From Istiophorus platypterus (taxonomy: Eukaryota > Chordata > Actinopteri > Istiophoriformes > Istiophoridae), in NCBI GenBank assembly GCA_016859345.1, contig CM029119.1, positions 8,505,412 to 8,569,411 of the forward strand: DNA of 64,000 bases. Reading direction: 5' to 3'. The notes under the pieces are model-generated. The model worked only from the letters and a program-made list of their open reading frames with translations. It made no database searches and was not told where the DNA came from. Shown in pieces: positions 24,331 through 35,957 of the stretch. The translations under genes were made by a program, and so were the position numbers. Position 1 is the first letter of the stretch; each line of letters starts with the position of its first letter.

Positions 24331-26102
24331 GGTTGTGGCGGGTCAATATGGCAACCACATAAGTAAAGAGTGAGACATTATGAAGACTTCCGTGATAAAC
24401 CTAGACTGGATGTATGGTTTGTGGTTTAGCCATTAGTCATTCTGGTAATGATAGGTGCCATCTGCTCTATTAACATGTTCAGACAGGCTTTTAGTCACTC
24501 TCCTGTAGATGTTCTACAGACACCACTGGTTTTGCAAAATGAGTATTTTTTTGACAGAACTAAAAGATCATTTTTGTCTGAAGTTAACCCTAACTATGCT
24601 TCTCCCATGGCAATTCTTTAGAACTGTTCTTTTGAAATGGGAAGATAATTAAGGTAAAAAAAAAATACATTGAATGAATTAACTTTTTTTGGAAAACAGA
24701 CTGTATTTATAAAGTAGGAACCTAAAATGTTTGTTGCAATTGAGCACAGACCAGTTATGCCAGATAAATGTACCTGAGATAGTATTATCAACAGCATCAT
24801 ATCGACAAGGTTTTTGACTGTAATTCAGTGCTGTAATTTTTTTTTTTTTTTTTTAATTGCACCCCTCTCTCAGACCTGCACAGACTTCTCAGACCTCTCT
24901 CAGACCATATCTATTTATCTATCAATACTCTCTCTCTCTATATATATATATAGATGGATGGATTGATAGATAGATAGATAGATAGATAGATATAGATATA
25001 GATATCAACAATGTGCCCAAAGGAACTCTGGAGAGCAGTAACAATGATGGTGATAATAATATGAATGATGTTATCAAAGAAAACCCACCAAGATTGTGTT
25101 GTCACAGAGGTTAATCCATGAAAGGAACATCTTTTACATCAATGCAACGGCACGATCATCCTGTCGCTAATGCTAAACATCTAAGCCATCTTTCAGAAAT
25201 TGTCTGTTAGCACCTACAATGCCACTTGTAAACTGATTGATCAAATAACTGAGGTTGTCTAAGTGGCAGCCATGCATTTTCTCAACTCAGTGGTGTCACC
25301 TGTGAATCTCATTCACAGCCATAGTAAATATAAATCTGTTGCGACTCAACCATTAGCCCTAGTGGGCAGGGTTCAACTGTAGCCCCACTGAGACACAAAT
25401 AGAATATAAATGAAGGCTAAAGACACAACATATGGCCGCTCCCTTGATGTGCTACATTCGGTGGATCTGTTGTCAGATTTCAAAGAGCATATTAGATACC
25501 TCCTTGTGTGCTGTGTATGATGGTTCATTTCTGCAATCTTAACCACGGCACAAAATTTTCTTTAACACAACTGTAGCAATGTCTTCTCATGATGGTGACT
25601 CGCCTTAGTCAGCAGAGAAATGTTCCTTTCATACCTCTGGAACTCCGTAATGTGCATCGTGCAAGTTATCATCATTTGGAAATGCAGAAGAGCTTTGTTG
25701 CATCTTAGTATAGTGTCTGTCATTTAACATGTTCTTGATGTGATTTGAAAGAAGGCTCATTCTAGGATTGCTAACAAACACGTGACATTATAATGAAGAT
25801 TACAAGCTTTAGACTGGAATATGAATATTTGCAGATTGGGCAACTGTACCTCACTGAATATTATGGTGGCTAATGGATGCAGTCTGGCTACAGATGGAGT
25901 GTTGGCATTTGTGTATCCTCTGAAGCACCCGTCGCTTACAATGGATGCTTCAGCCCAGATGACATTTCTTGGTTTGTTGGAAGCAAACTCCTTAATGAAA
26001 TGGATTATTGTATCTGAGATACCAAATTGCAAGACAAGAAAATGAACTGACCCTTTGGTCCTTTAAAGGTAAGCTGTTCTGTTTGAAAACAAGGTGTGTG
26101 TG

Positions 26103-26191
<89 letters not shown>

Positions 26192-28516
26192 ATATATAAA
26201 CCTGGGTCTGTAATGAAAACTTTTTAAAAAGAACGAGAGAACAGTGTTAAGCTCTAGAAAGATTTCCGTGATACAAAAAAGAGGGAAAAAATGTCATTTT
26301 GTGTTTTTCTTCTTTTCTTTTTTCTTTCCTTTTCCAGTTGTTGGTTGTCTCTCAGTATATGATTTTATCAATTTGGGTCCTTTTGTATTGTCATTAAATG
26401 TCATTTTTTTTCCGCGCATCCATCCAGGTACACAGTGTGGCAGCAAAGTGTATTTCTTCTGTTTTAGCAAAATCAAAATGTGCTACACTTGCACTTCAAT
26501 GACTGTCATGCAATGACTGAGAGGTATATTATTTCACTGTTTGCTATTTCTGTGATTCAATTTTCCGCCCACTGTAAGAACTTATTCTGCTATTAGAACC
26601 ATATACCACTTTCATTCTTTGTTGTTATTTAATCCTACAGAGCACCACAACTAACTAAATGAGAAATGAGTTAAAAAGTTCACTATGATGATGTTTCAAA
26701 TAAGTTATTGCGTGAAATTTTATAAAACAGAATGAAAAAGTCTCAACACTAATTGTGTAAACACTGTATTTTGTTACTTCGTTTTTTACTTCATTCTTCT
26801 TTTCACACTTTGATAAGAACACAGGACACAAAATTAATAATCTTTTGGTCGGACACAATAACACTATGTACTCCTGCTATGGGCAAAATTTATATTACCA
26901 TAGCTGGGAGCAAACGTAGCTATTCAATTTTTTTTTAAAATGCCAGCAGCCAACAAACTGTCGAACAGTTGAACAATTTGCAGATGTAAATGCATAAAAC
27001 AGATTTCTTGAACTTTAGATATCTGTAACCATGAAAAATAATTCATCAACTTTATTAACAACACACATTTCTAGAAGTGAATTATAATACTGGAGGTTGG
27101 GTCATAATTTTACAGGGATTAAAGAAAAATCTTGTTTGATCTATTAGTCTTTGCTGACTGAAATCCTAATAACAAATTAGTTGACTAAATTGATTAAGAG
27201 GGGCAAAAGTAGAAGTACAGTCATATTAATCTAACAAATTCAACACAACACTAGTACATCCTGTAATCACTAAAGCATTGCAACCGCCTTAATAAATCAA
27301 ATGCTCCGTCATGTTACATTAGCGGAATTATGTATTAACCTTCACTGCCATTTTTTATTATTAGTGTACAGTATGTTGTAAATTTGCAAATGTGACAAAA
27401 AGAAAAGGAAAACAAACAAGCCAGTTCCTTTTGTTCAGTAGTTAGACATTTTCCATGCGAGGCAAGCGTAAAAAGAAACTCACTGGATTTGGGTAATGTT
27501 GCTTATACCCCAAGATGAAGTGTACAAACTGCTATTTTTTATTCTAGATAAATATGTGCAGGACACCGTGGCTTCAACAATACATCATTATAACTACTTC
27601 TTATCTCAAAAGGTTTGACAAAATAGAGCTTGATTCCTTTGCTTCACTGTTATATCCTATTTTTAAGTTCATATGCTATATTCTAGTTTTGAGGTTTTTT
27701 TATAATTATTTTGAACCCTGGGGTTAGGTGAAGGTGCACAGACCATCACAGATTTCCTATGCGCTGTACAAATCCAACCCACATTATGAAACAACAACCT
27801 CAAGAGATTCATGGATTCATGTTATAACAAATGCATCAGCCATGAAACATAACAGTGAATTTGAATAATATGTTTAGATAATATGTTTGGGTCTTACAGC
27901 AGGGGGGTTGTATTTGAAACATCTTAGGGGGCACTATGTAAAGTAATTTTCTTGAATGTAATTGTACTTGGCTTGTACTTTGGTCTCCAGAGACCAGAGA
28001 GATGAGATTTCTTAGACATAATGTTAAAGGGGCTGCACACTGAATTACCAGTAGAAATTATGGGTACATTGTAGTATTTTCTGAAAAAAAAAAAGAAAAA
28101 CATTCAATCAAACCAAATGTTCTGTTACACTTTGAGATGACTTATTTTAAAGCAGATGATAATATCTTTGTTTTGCAGCTTTTGTTTCTCAGCTTGTGTT
28201 AATACTGAGCAAACATATGGTGAATGCATAGCCAAGACTTCAATTTGTCCTTTTCCTTGGCTCATATGAAGTGGGGAGGGGTGAAAGCGAGCAAAGTGTG
28301 CAGGAAGCAGAAGAGAGTACATTAATATGCACTAAAGATGAAAGAGAAACACTCAAATGCAGCTACATTTAGAGCATTCTGTGATGTTGGCATGAATATA
28401 ACGGGATGGAGTAGGGTAATGTTCAATTAGAAAAGGTGGAATTTAAAAATGCTAAAAATTTCAGCCCTTGCAGCAAGAAACAACTATAATCCACAGGAGG
28501 CATTATGATATATATA

Positions 28517-28566
<50 letters not shown>

Positions 28567-31500
28567 GTTTATTAAAGTTGATGAATTATTTGTCACAAAT
28601 ATATAGAATTCAGGAAATCTGTTTTATATCCATCCCTGCTTGTAATTCCAAACTATGTCCTGTGTTAAAAAGAAAAGAAGGAATACTGCTGATGTATATT
28701 CTCCCCCCAAATACAGTACATCAGCGTCTCTCTTTGCACAGTTATGGTGCAGTAATTTTCTAGAAATCCACTGTGCCTGCACTATCCACTCCTCTTCCCC
28801 GTACTGTCTTTTTTCCTTCAAATTCAATAACCTCCCAGCTGTGTGTTTCTCCAGGGATTCCCCCAGCTCCCCTGGCCCACAGACAGACTGCAGAGTCTGT
28901 GGGGAACCTGACACAACATAAACTCCACTGTGAAGCAGAGTTGTCAGAGTCTGTGGGCTGCATTTCCACCGATCGAGGAACCATGGAAATGTGGAAGCCT
29001 TTTATTCCTTCACACTTTAAAGGCTGCAGCAAAAAAACACATGTGTTTAACCCGGGAGTAGTGTGTGTGCGATATGGCTGTGTGGGCTGCAGTCACAGCA
29101 AAAAAAAAAAAAAAAAAAAACTAAGTATAGATCCCGTGGCCTATTTAAGCATTGTTTGTTTGAAGATGGACTCAGACTGAGAATCACAAGTATTACGGAA
29201 ACTATGAGAAAAAGATGTCGATGACCCAGTTGGACTTAATTTATAAGATGCATAAAAAGATAACAGAGGGTTTTTGATATAAAGTCTGCTCTTTGTTTGA
29301 AGATTAAGTTTTTGACTTTTATTATATGAAACTATGCTAGTGAATTACAAGCTTACTACCACTGCTCTCAAAGGGTTTTCTCATACTGCATGGAACATAC
29401 TTTGGTTTTGCTTCAGTCTATATTTAGATTCCCTCTCTTCTACCAATATCATTAAGAGTCATGTAGCCGATCCTTTAACTCGAGAATATTATTTTCCTCC
29501 TCAACCAAAGATCTCTATTAATAATCCAGAGAGGGGATGCACAAAAATACTATAGGGAGGCTGCAGTGTACTTTGCAGGCGAGCACTCAGAAGCCCTTGT
29601 AACCCCAGACAGTCACTGGGCTCTACTGGGGATAAAACACTCAATCTGACCAGCAAGATATGTCACCCGGAAAAAAGGCCAAGTTTTGTTTGTCTTTCCC
29701 CTAAATGCTGCTGAAGTGGGTGTGGAAATAGATTTGTTGTTGTGTATGTTGTGTATGTGTGTATAGGTGTAGATTGATAAATCAGATTTCCACATGTTGT
29801 GTATTTGAATGTAACTCCATTTGTAATTTAAGTATTCACCTCATGTGTTCATGTAGTATATGATGACATGGCATAAACACCAATACATAACAGGCTACTT
29901 TATAATACTTTCTAATCACTTTATATGGTACAGTAAGAGAAATAGCAAAAAAGAAAAGAGCTTGCCCATAAATACCTCACCAATAAATAATGCTTGTTAC
30001 ACTGTAGGTCTGTAGTGGAGGCTCAGATTTAAAGTAATTACCTTGCTATGAATACTTTGTTTCTAGCATATATTATAAACAGACACTTCCCATTTAATTA
30101 CTAGAGGAAGGTATGTAGCAAATTGTTCCCCAGTGCATGCAAACCCACACACACAAACACACTTTTCAGGCACTGTGCTGATGTTGTTATTAGCTTATTA
30201 CACTTATTTGAGTATTGATTTACCATAACTGCAGATATGGGCAATGTTTTTACTTTGCCTGGCTAATGTTGTGGCAATTTTGGCTTTTAATGGTGTGATG
30301 AATTGTGTGGCAATTTCTACGTACTCTGTTGATGCATCTGTAGCGTTCATTAATATATTTCAGGCGCAAATTGTTAAAAGAAGAGTTTGTCATTTTGAGA
30401 GATACACTTATTCCTTTTGTACTGAGGGTTAGATGAGAAGATTGACATGGGGAATAAGCTGGTCTGAACATTTAAAGGTACCAATATCTCCCTACAAGCA
30501 TCTCTAACACGTTATATCTCTCATTTAATCTTGATGATGATAAACTAAAAGTGCAAAATGAGATGTTGTGGAGTCTCTTCTGGTTGCAACCTGAATGTGA
30601 TGTCATTACTCCAATGAGTTAGAGCACCAACCAAGAAATAGTGCAGCACATAACTGATATAAAACATTTTTATGTCAGTTTGTGGAAGGATTCAGCAAAC
30701 AAGATATAACATTTTGATTTTTCATCTTTAAAGGTGTTGGTAGCTGCTGGTTGTAGCTGCTGGTTGTTGCTTCGTATTTACTGTACAGATATGAGAGTGG
30801 CATCAGGATTTTAATCGAACTCTAAATACTTTAATTTTCAGATCTTTTTGGCGATAAAATACAGTTTTCCATGTAATATCGACCCACTGTGTATTCAAGT
30901 ATAAGATGATGGCTCAGGGATGGATTCAGAGGAAAATCCTTGCCACTAACTGAGAGCAAAAAAAAATGGAGCTTCGGTTATTTTTATCACCTAATTTCCC
31001 AAAATATATATATTTTTTAAAACTGCTCTGTCCATTACTTAACAGTATTTTGGCTTTGCTCTACCCAGGAGCAGAACCACACATCAGGACTTTAGTGGAC
31101 ATTGTACCGAAAACAGCAAAAATATGGAGATTCCTTGCATAGACCAGCTCATCTCTATTCTTTTTTTACATTCCCTTCCTTCTCTCTTGCTTATTCTCCT
31201 TTTGTCCTAAAGAAGGACATTTTTGTCCCATGGGGGAAACAATATTGACGTCAAGAGATGAGTTATTGATTGAGAGGAGAGGACAGCGAGACAGTTGACA
31301 TGCAGCCGATTACTTAAGGTACCAAACAGCATAGGCATTCATACATGTCTGTGGCATATAAAAAGGAAAAGATTCATTTCAGTTTTGGCTGATATGAATC
31401 TATCGAGTTTTATACGACATGTCAACCTGACAAACATGTGGACTGAGGAAAGGGGAGGACGTGGGCGTTTGTCTACTTTGCAGGCCACATGAGCTTTGCT

Positions 31501-31900
31501 ACTTGCTACACATCTCTACATGTTGGGGAAATTGATGCAACACTGCTTTGTTCTAACGCCTTACGATATATATGAGGAGATAATGAGATCAGGCTCTGTC
31601 CTGATTGAATGGGATGATGACATCGATATGAAATAGCTCTGGTCTTCCCATGGCTTCCGTGTATATCCCAAATAGATAGCTACATCTTCTTGTCTAGTGG
31701 GTCATTTGACCTGCATTGGTTTACACTGATTGAATCACTAGGAAATAAGGACAAAACCAGTTGAGTCCGAAACTGCCTACTATACAGAGATATATCAGAT
31801 AGGAGGCTACTTTGTTTCCTTTTATTCCTAAATGATACTCAAGAAATGACGGAAACTGGACGCAGGTTCTGCAGAGCTGCTCAATGTCACAGAGAGAAGA
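24331..31900. other. Gene-poor interval downstream of lrrc4b
   Basis: AT-rich DNA with no coding exon or RNA gene that I recognise. It contains mixed (TA)n and (GATA)n at 24928-25006, a (TA)n tract at about 26098-26195, (GT)n at about 28518-28565 and poly-A at 29101-29120. In the human synteny block this side of LRRC4B holds other genes such as SYT3; no synaptotagmin-like coding sequence is visible here. Confidence 0.5.
26098..26195. repeat. (TA)n microsatellite, nearly 100 bp
   Basis: An almost uninterrupted TA dinucleotide run with GTATGTA interruptions at its ends. It can form a self-complementary structure and is likely to vary in length and to be hard to assemble. Confidence 0.95.
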
Positions 31901-32246
31901 AGAGTCAAATGGCTGAGCGGACACAGTTCTCGCATATCATTTCGTGGCATCAGTGACTATAGGGACACACACAGAAAACAGATTCCCACTGGCAATTATG
32001 CAAATGCGGATGTGACATGTGAGTCCGTGCCAAGCATGATGCGATGACAGGGGGAATTCACCGGCACTTGGCCGCCCTGCTGCCGTCGCTACCGTTAGCA
32101 TTAGCATTGTTCACACATTCCCCCTTATCTTAGGCCGCTTCCACAACCCCCCTCCCTCCCCTCTACCCCTTCACCATCACGTCTCCATCCCCCTCCTCCC
32201 CTTCTCCTCCCTTCCTGCGTCCTCTCTTTCCTGTTCTCGCTGCGGT

Positions 32247-32260
32247 GTTGCTATAGCAAC
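32247..32260. promoter_or_regulatory. Palindromic X-box-like site (GTTGCTATAGCAAC)
   Basis: A perfect 14-bp inverted repeat of GTTGCTA. The right half-site AGCAAC fits the RFX consensus fully; the left half differs at its last base only. Confidence 0.45.
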
Positions 32261-32827
32261 GGAGAAATGTGGGAATACCTCCGTCCTTCAGAGCGCGGGA
32301 GAGAAGGAGGGGAGAGAGAGAGAGAGAGAGAGAGATGGAGGCAGAGAGTAAAAGGGGAAAGGATGGGAGGCAGACAGAGAGTGAAGGGGGTAGACAGAGG
32401 AGGAGAAGAGAGAGGAGGAGAGCAGAGGAGGGAAGGAAGTGTGGAAAAGACTGTTAATTAAAAGACAGAGAGCGAGTGGCTCAGACTTGCCGCCTGAATG
32501 GACACCATTGCCTGTCACTTAGCCCCTGACTCCAAGCAGTTGCCCCCCCCCCTCCCAGACCCCCGCAAGAACTACCCTCACATTGATATTCAGTCTCCGC
32601 GATGAAGAAGACGCCACTGTTATCTGGCTAGAGGGGAGGGTGCCGGTGTGGGTGTGTGTGGGTTCGACTGAGATGGCCCGTTGTCGCACAGCCATGGCGT
32701 GGCCTCACGCTGGGCCCTACGCACGCCATTTGTTTGAGGATCCATGTGTTCTGGATGTCTCCATTTGTAGTGAGGCTGCAGTTTCCATGACAACGTGCAG
32801 ACTAAAATAGAACCCTGCTTTCCTCCT

Positions 32828-32902
<75 letters not shown>

Positions 32903-33065
32903 CCTGTTTCCTCTGCTCACAATACACTCATAACTGTTCGTTCCTGATCTTGGGCCTTGTTCTATCAGGCTGAGATGTCCCATACTGCTCATCTCCATTC
33001 ATCATAGGGATTGAAGCACATGTAAACCCCCCATCACCACCACCACCACCACCACCATCATCGCC

Positions 33066-33115
<50 letters not shown>

Positions 33116-33214
33116 CGCGTACACGAGCATCACTTCTCCTCCCACCTCTTATCTTCCATTTTCAGTCTCTTGGTCGCCCTGCAACAGATTCTGTCAACAT
33201 GCATCAACCTCTGC

Positions 33215-33228
33215 GTTGCCATGACAAC
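33215..33228. promoter_or_regulatory. X-box-like site (GTTGCCATGACAAC)
   Basis: The left half-site GTTGCC is a full match to the RFX consensus, the spacer is AT, and the right half differs by one base. A weaker relative, GTTTCCATGACAAC, lies at 32781-32794. Confidence 0.4.
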
Positions 33229-33308
33229 GGTCGTGAAAATCACTGCAATTATTTCAACAAAGACAAAAACGCTACAGCCACTTGGGGGAGAGGGAGGAAA
33301 ATGGATGG

Positions 33309-33366
33309 AGTGTATGTGAGTTGTGTGTCTGTGTGTGTGCGAGAATGTGTGTGTGAGTCTGTGTGT

Positions 33367-33421
<55 letters not shown>

Positions 33422-33589
33422 TGTGTGTGTGTTTTGTGTTTGTTTGAGTGAAAGAGTGAGAGATCCAGAGTTGTGAGTCTGTGCATATGCGTTTAGTGAC
33501 CCTTTATTGAACTGTTATGTACCAACTCTAGTGTTTTCGCAGTATATTTTGGTGTTTTATCTGTACACTATATGTGATTACAGGATGTT

Positions 33590-33634
<45 letters not shown>

Positions 33635-33657
33635 GTGTGTGTGTGTGTGTGTGTGCG
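33309..33657. repeat. Two long (GT)n microsatellites
   Basis: GT-rich runs at about 33309-33433 and 33593-33657, with a shorter relative at about 33807-33843. Open frames over them are repeat artefacts. Confidence 0.9.
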
Positions 33658-33900
33658 TAGGTGTGTGATTTATTTTCTTCCAGTCAGACCCTTGAGTATA
33701 TCTATGTTGTTCTGTTGAGCAGCACAGGTAGACTCACTGATCCATTTGTACAGGTATATCAAAACTAAACTGTAACCAGCTACAGTACCAAATTTGTGTC
33801 TTTGCATGTGTGTGTTTGTGTGTGTGTGTGTGTGTGTGTTTGTGTTACTTAATTACTGCACACTGATGTGTGAGTTAGAGACACAGTAAACAGATGGACA

Positions 33901-34110
33901 GAGGAAGATCTGCACAGGGGTGGACAGTAATTAAGTACATTCATTAATTCATTCTTACCTTAAAGTACTTGATTAATTCCATTCAATGTTGCCTTATACT
34001 TTTACTTCACCATTATACTGAATAATATATAAAGTCATTACGTGCAACTTGACCGTCTACATCATTAAAATACTGCACATGAATGAATAGGTAATAATAA
34101 AAAATGAACT
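33901..34110. repeat. Probable diverged dispersed repeat fragment
   Basis: Sequence of the type GTGGACAGTAATTAAGTACATT followed by TTACTTCACCATTATACTG and CTGCACATGAATGAATAGGTAA resembles an interspersed fish repeat rich in ACTTAAGTA-like motifs. Related CTGCACATGA(A/C)TGAATAAGTAA pieces recur near 36812-36832 and 36908-36930 in acp4 intron 1. The family is not identified. Confidence 0.35.
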
Positions 34111-35399
34111 GTATAATGTCAAAAAAGCAAAGAGTTTGTGTCCTTTTGATATTTCAGTAAAATTTCTTGTTGTTGTTGTTGTCCAGCTTCTATTCATTTC
34201 CAGCATTCCCTCAATCTGGTGGTCTAAGCCCCAAGCCGATCAGTTCCTACAGAGGGTTTAAATCAAAGAAAGAAACAAACAAACAAAAAAAACCCAGATA
34301 CAAATAAATAGTTTTATTCATTTTCTTTTGAAGAAGGATAGATATTTTCAGAGAAAACAGTGTTTTTGTTGGGGACCATTTTCAGTTACAGATTACCTGT
34401 GAGCATTTGTGGCAGTTAGATGTTGAATATTGTGATTCCCCCTGCTGCAGAATAAACGACAGTGCCCAGGTTTTATCATAATAAAGGAGCATGTTGTGCA
34501 GTGCAGTAGTGGGGCTTATGGGTTTTTAATAGTTTCTGGACAGCAATGGAGGTGCAGAGGACTAATCTATATCAGATTTTGGCTGTGCATGCAAAACATG
34601 GGATTTGTTGACAGTAAGAAAACATTAAAATATCACTTGAATTTTCCTTAATGTAATATTTGGATCATTATTTCATCTATGATGGAGTGTTTTAACACTG
34701 CGTTATTGTTACTTCATCTTAAGTTAAACTGAATACTTCCACTAATATTTCAATATATGAGCTGCCAATTGTGTGTGCCCTTTAGTTGCAGATAAATCTC
34801 TGCAAAGTTTTAATTTAATGTTTAAAATCTACATGATACACTGACAAGCCATCTCTTTGAATACTACACTGTGTATTGTGTACTTAGTGCAATAGATCCT
34901 ATCTTACACTTATCAAATATGATGTCAACGCTGTATAGCTCTAAACCTTCACACTCACTAATCCCATTGTATCCCATAAAGCTGCTTTGATACTAACAGA
35001 TACTTACATGTGTGCGGAGTCAGGGAAAACACTCCAGGCCCTGTAATTTTGGGGCTAAACCCATGGCAGATGACATAGCAGCTTATAATGAGTGTTTGTT
35101 GCCCTTGGCCAGTGTCTAATTGTGTATGTGTGTGTTTATTCGTGTAGGAGTACAATTTGCCAGGTGGATGCATCTAAACTTAACCCATTTCTTTGTCATA
35201 CTGCTACTCTAAAGCCAGAGTGTCCATAAGGATATATGACTATGGCTTTAAAGTGCAGTTATCCACATTTTGTGGGGCCAAACATGTATCCCTAAGTTGA
35301 AAAGCTGGCTCAAATACATCTGCCAGGGTGGGCTGTCATGTCACTGCACAGCGGGGAATTGGCAGAGACAGTGATTTGGACTCCAGTCGACGATGAAGT

Positions 35400-35957
35400 A
35401 GAAGTCCCTGGGGAGAGAGAGCGAGACGAGGTCAGGTAGGAGGGCTATAAAAGCACTGCCTCCTTTTACTGGAACATGCACTTAATGTCAATCTGGGTAT
35501 GACTGAAGATTTGGCATGCACCGTTGTCCGCTCCTGCCTGTGAATCATTTGACTAAAACAGCTAAATGTGTGAAAGAGTATGCTGAGGTAAGTGCACATG
35601 TTGATTTATACAATCTGCTACATATTTTTTGAAAAGGTGCTTTCTTGTACATGCACTCTACTGCAAATGATAAGTCATGGATGCGTTCTTAATGAATTTT
35701 TAACTCAGGCTGGACAGTCAAGTTAAGTAAAAAATATTTGAAGGGAAACAGGACCAGACATATTTGTTTTATATGGTTTTTTTTTTAATAATTTATCTAA
35801 AGCACAAGTTTTGCACGACCTTTACTTGAATAAAACTGAATAATAGTATCCATCATATTTTTTTTTACTGAGGGCCTGTTGGAATTCAAGTTTCTTAACA
35901 TATTTTGCTTCATATCAGCAGGGGAACTGTTGAGCTAGAGATCAACAAGTCAGAAAG
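35400..35957 (+). promoter_or_regulatory. acp4 core promoter, non-coding exon and 5' UTR
   Basis: A TATAAAA box at 35446-35452 predicts transcription from about 35476. A non-coding exon would then run to a consensus donor, GCTGAG|GTAAGT (exon end 35587). The next acceptor, TATCAG|CAG|GGGAAC, ends at 35918 or 35921 and leads about 37-40 nt before the acp4 ATG at 35958. This is a coherent TATA promoter with a split leader; the start site itself is predicted. Confidence 0.6.

Larger units (their letters stand above)
31900..33300. promoter_or_regulatory. GC-richer patch with three X-box-like sites and microsatellites
   Basis: This block stands out from its AT-rich flanks by C-rich tracts and CpG-containing sequence. 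X-box-like palindromes lie at 32247-32260, 32781-32794 and 33215-33228. Simple repeats include (GA)n at 32310-32336, (CT)n at 32829-32904, (CAC)n at 33031-33060 and (CA)n at 33068-33113. No conserved protein is visible: the frame at 32583-32810 matches nothing I know. It may be an enhancer or the promoter of an unrecognised transcript. Confidence 0.35.

Noticed and set aside
32583..32810. Open frame in the GC-rich patch as a small gene
   Set aside because: No domain, signal or family resemblance is visible, and GC-rich, repeat-bearing DNA yields such frames by chance.
33130..33486. Frames rich in Thr-His or Cys-Val
   Set aside because: They are translations of (CA)n or (GT)n tracts.
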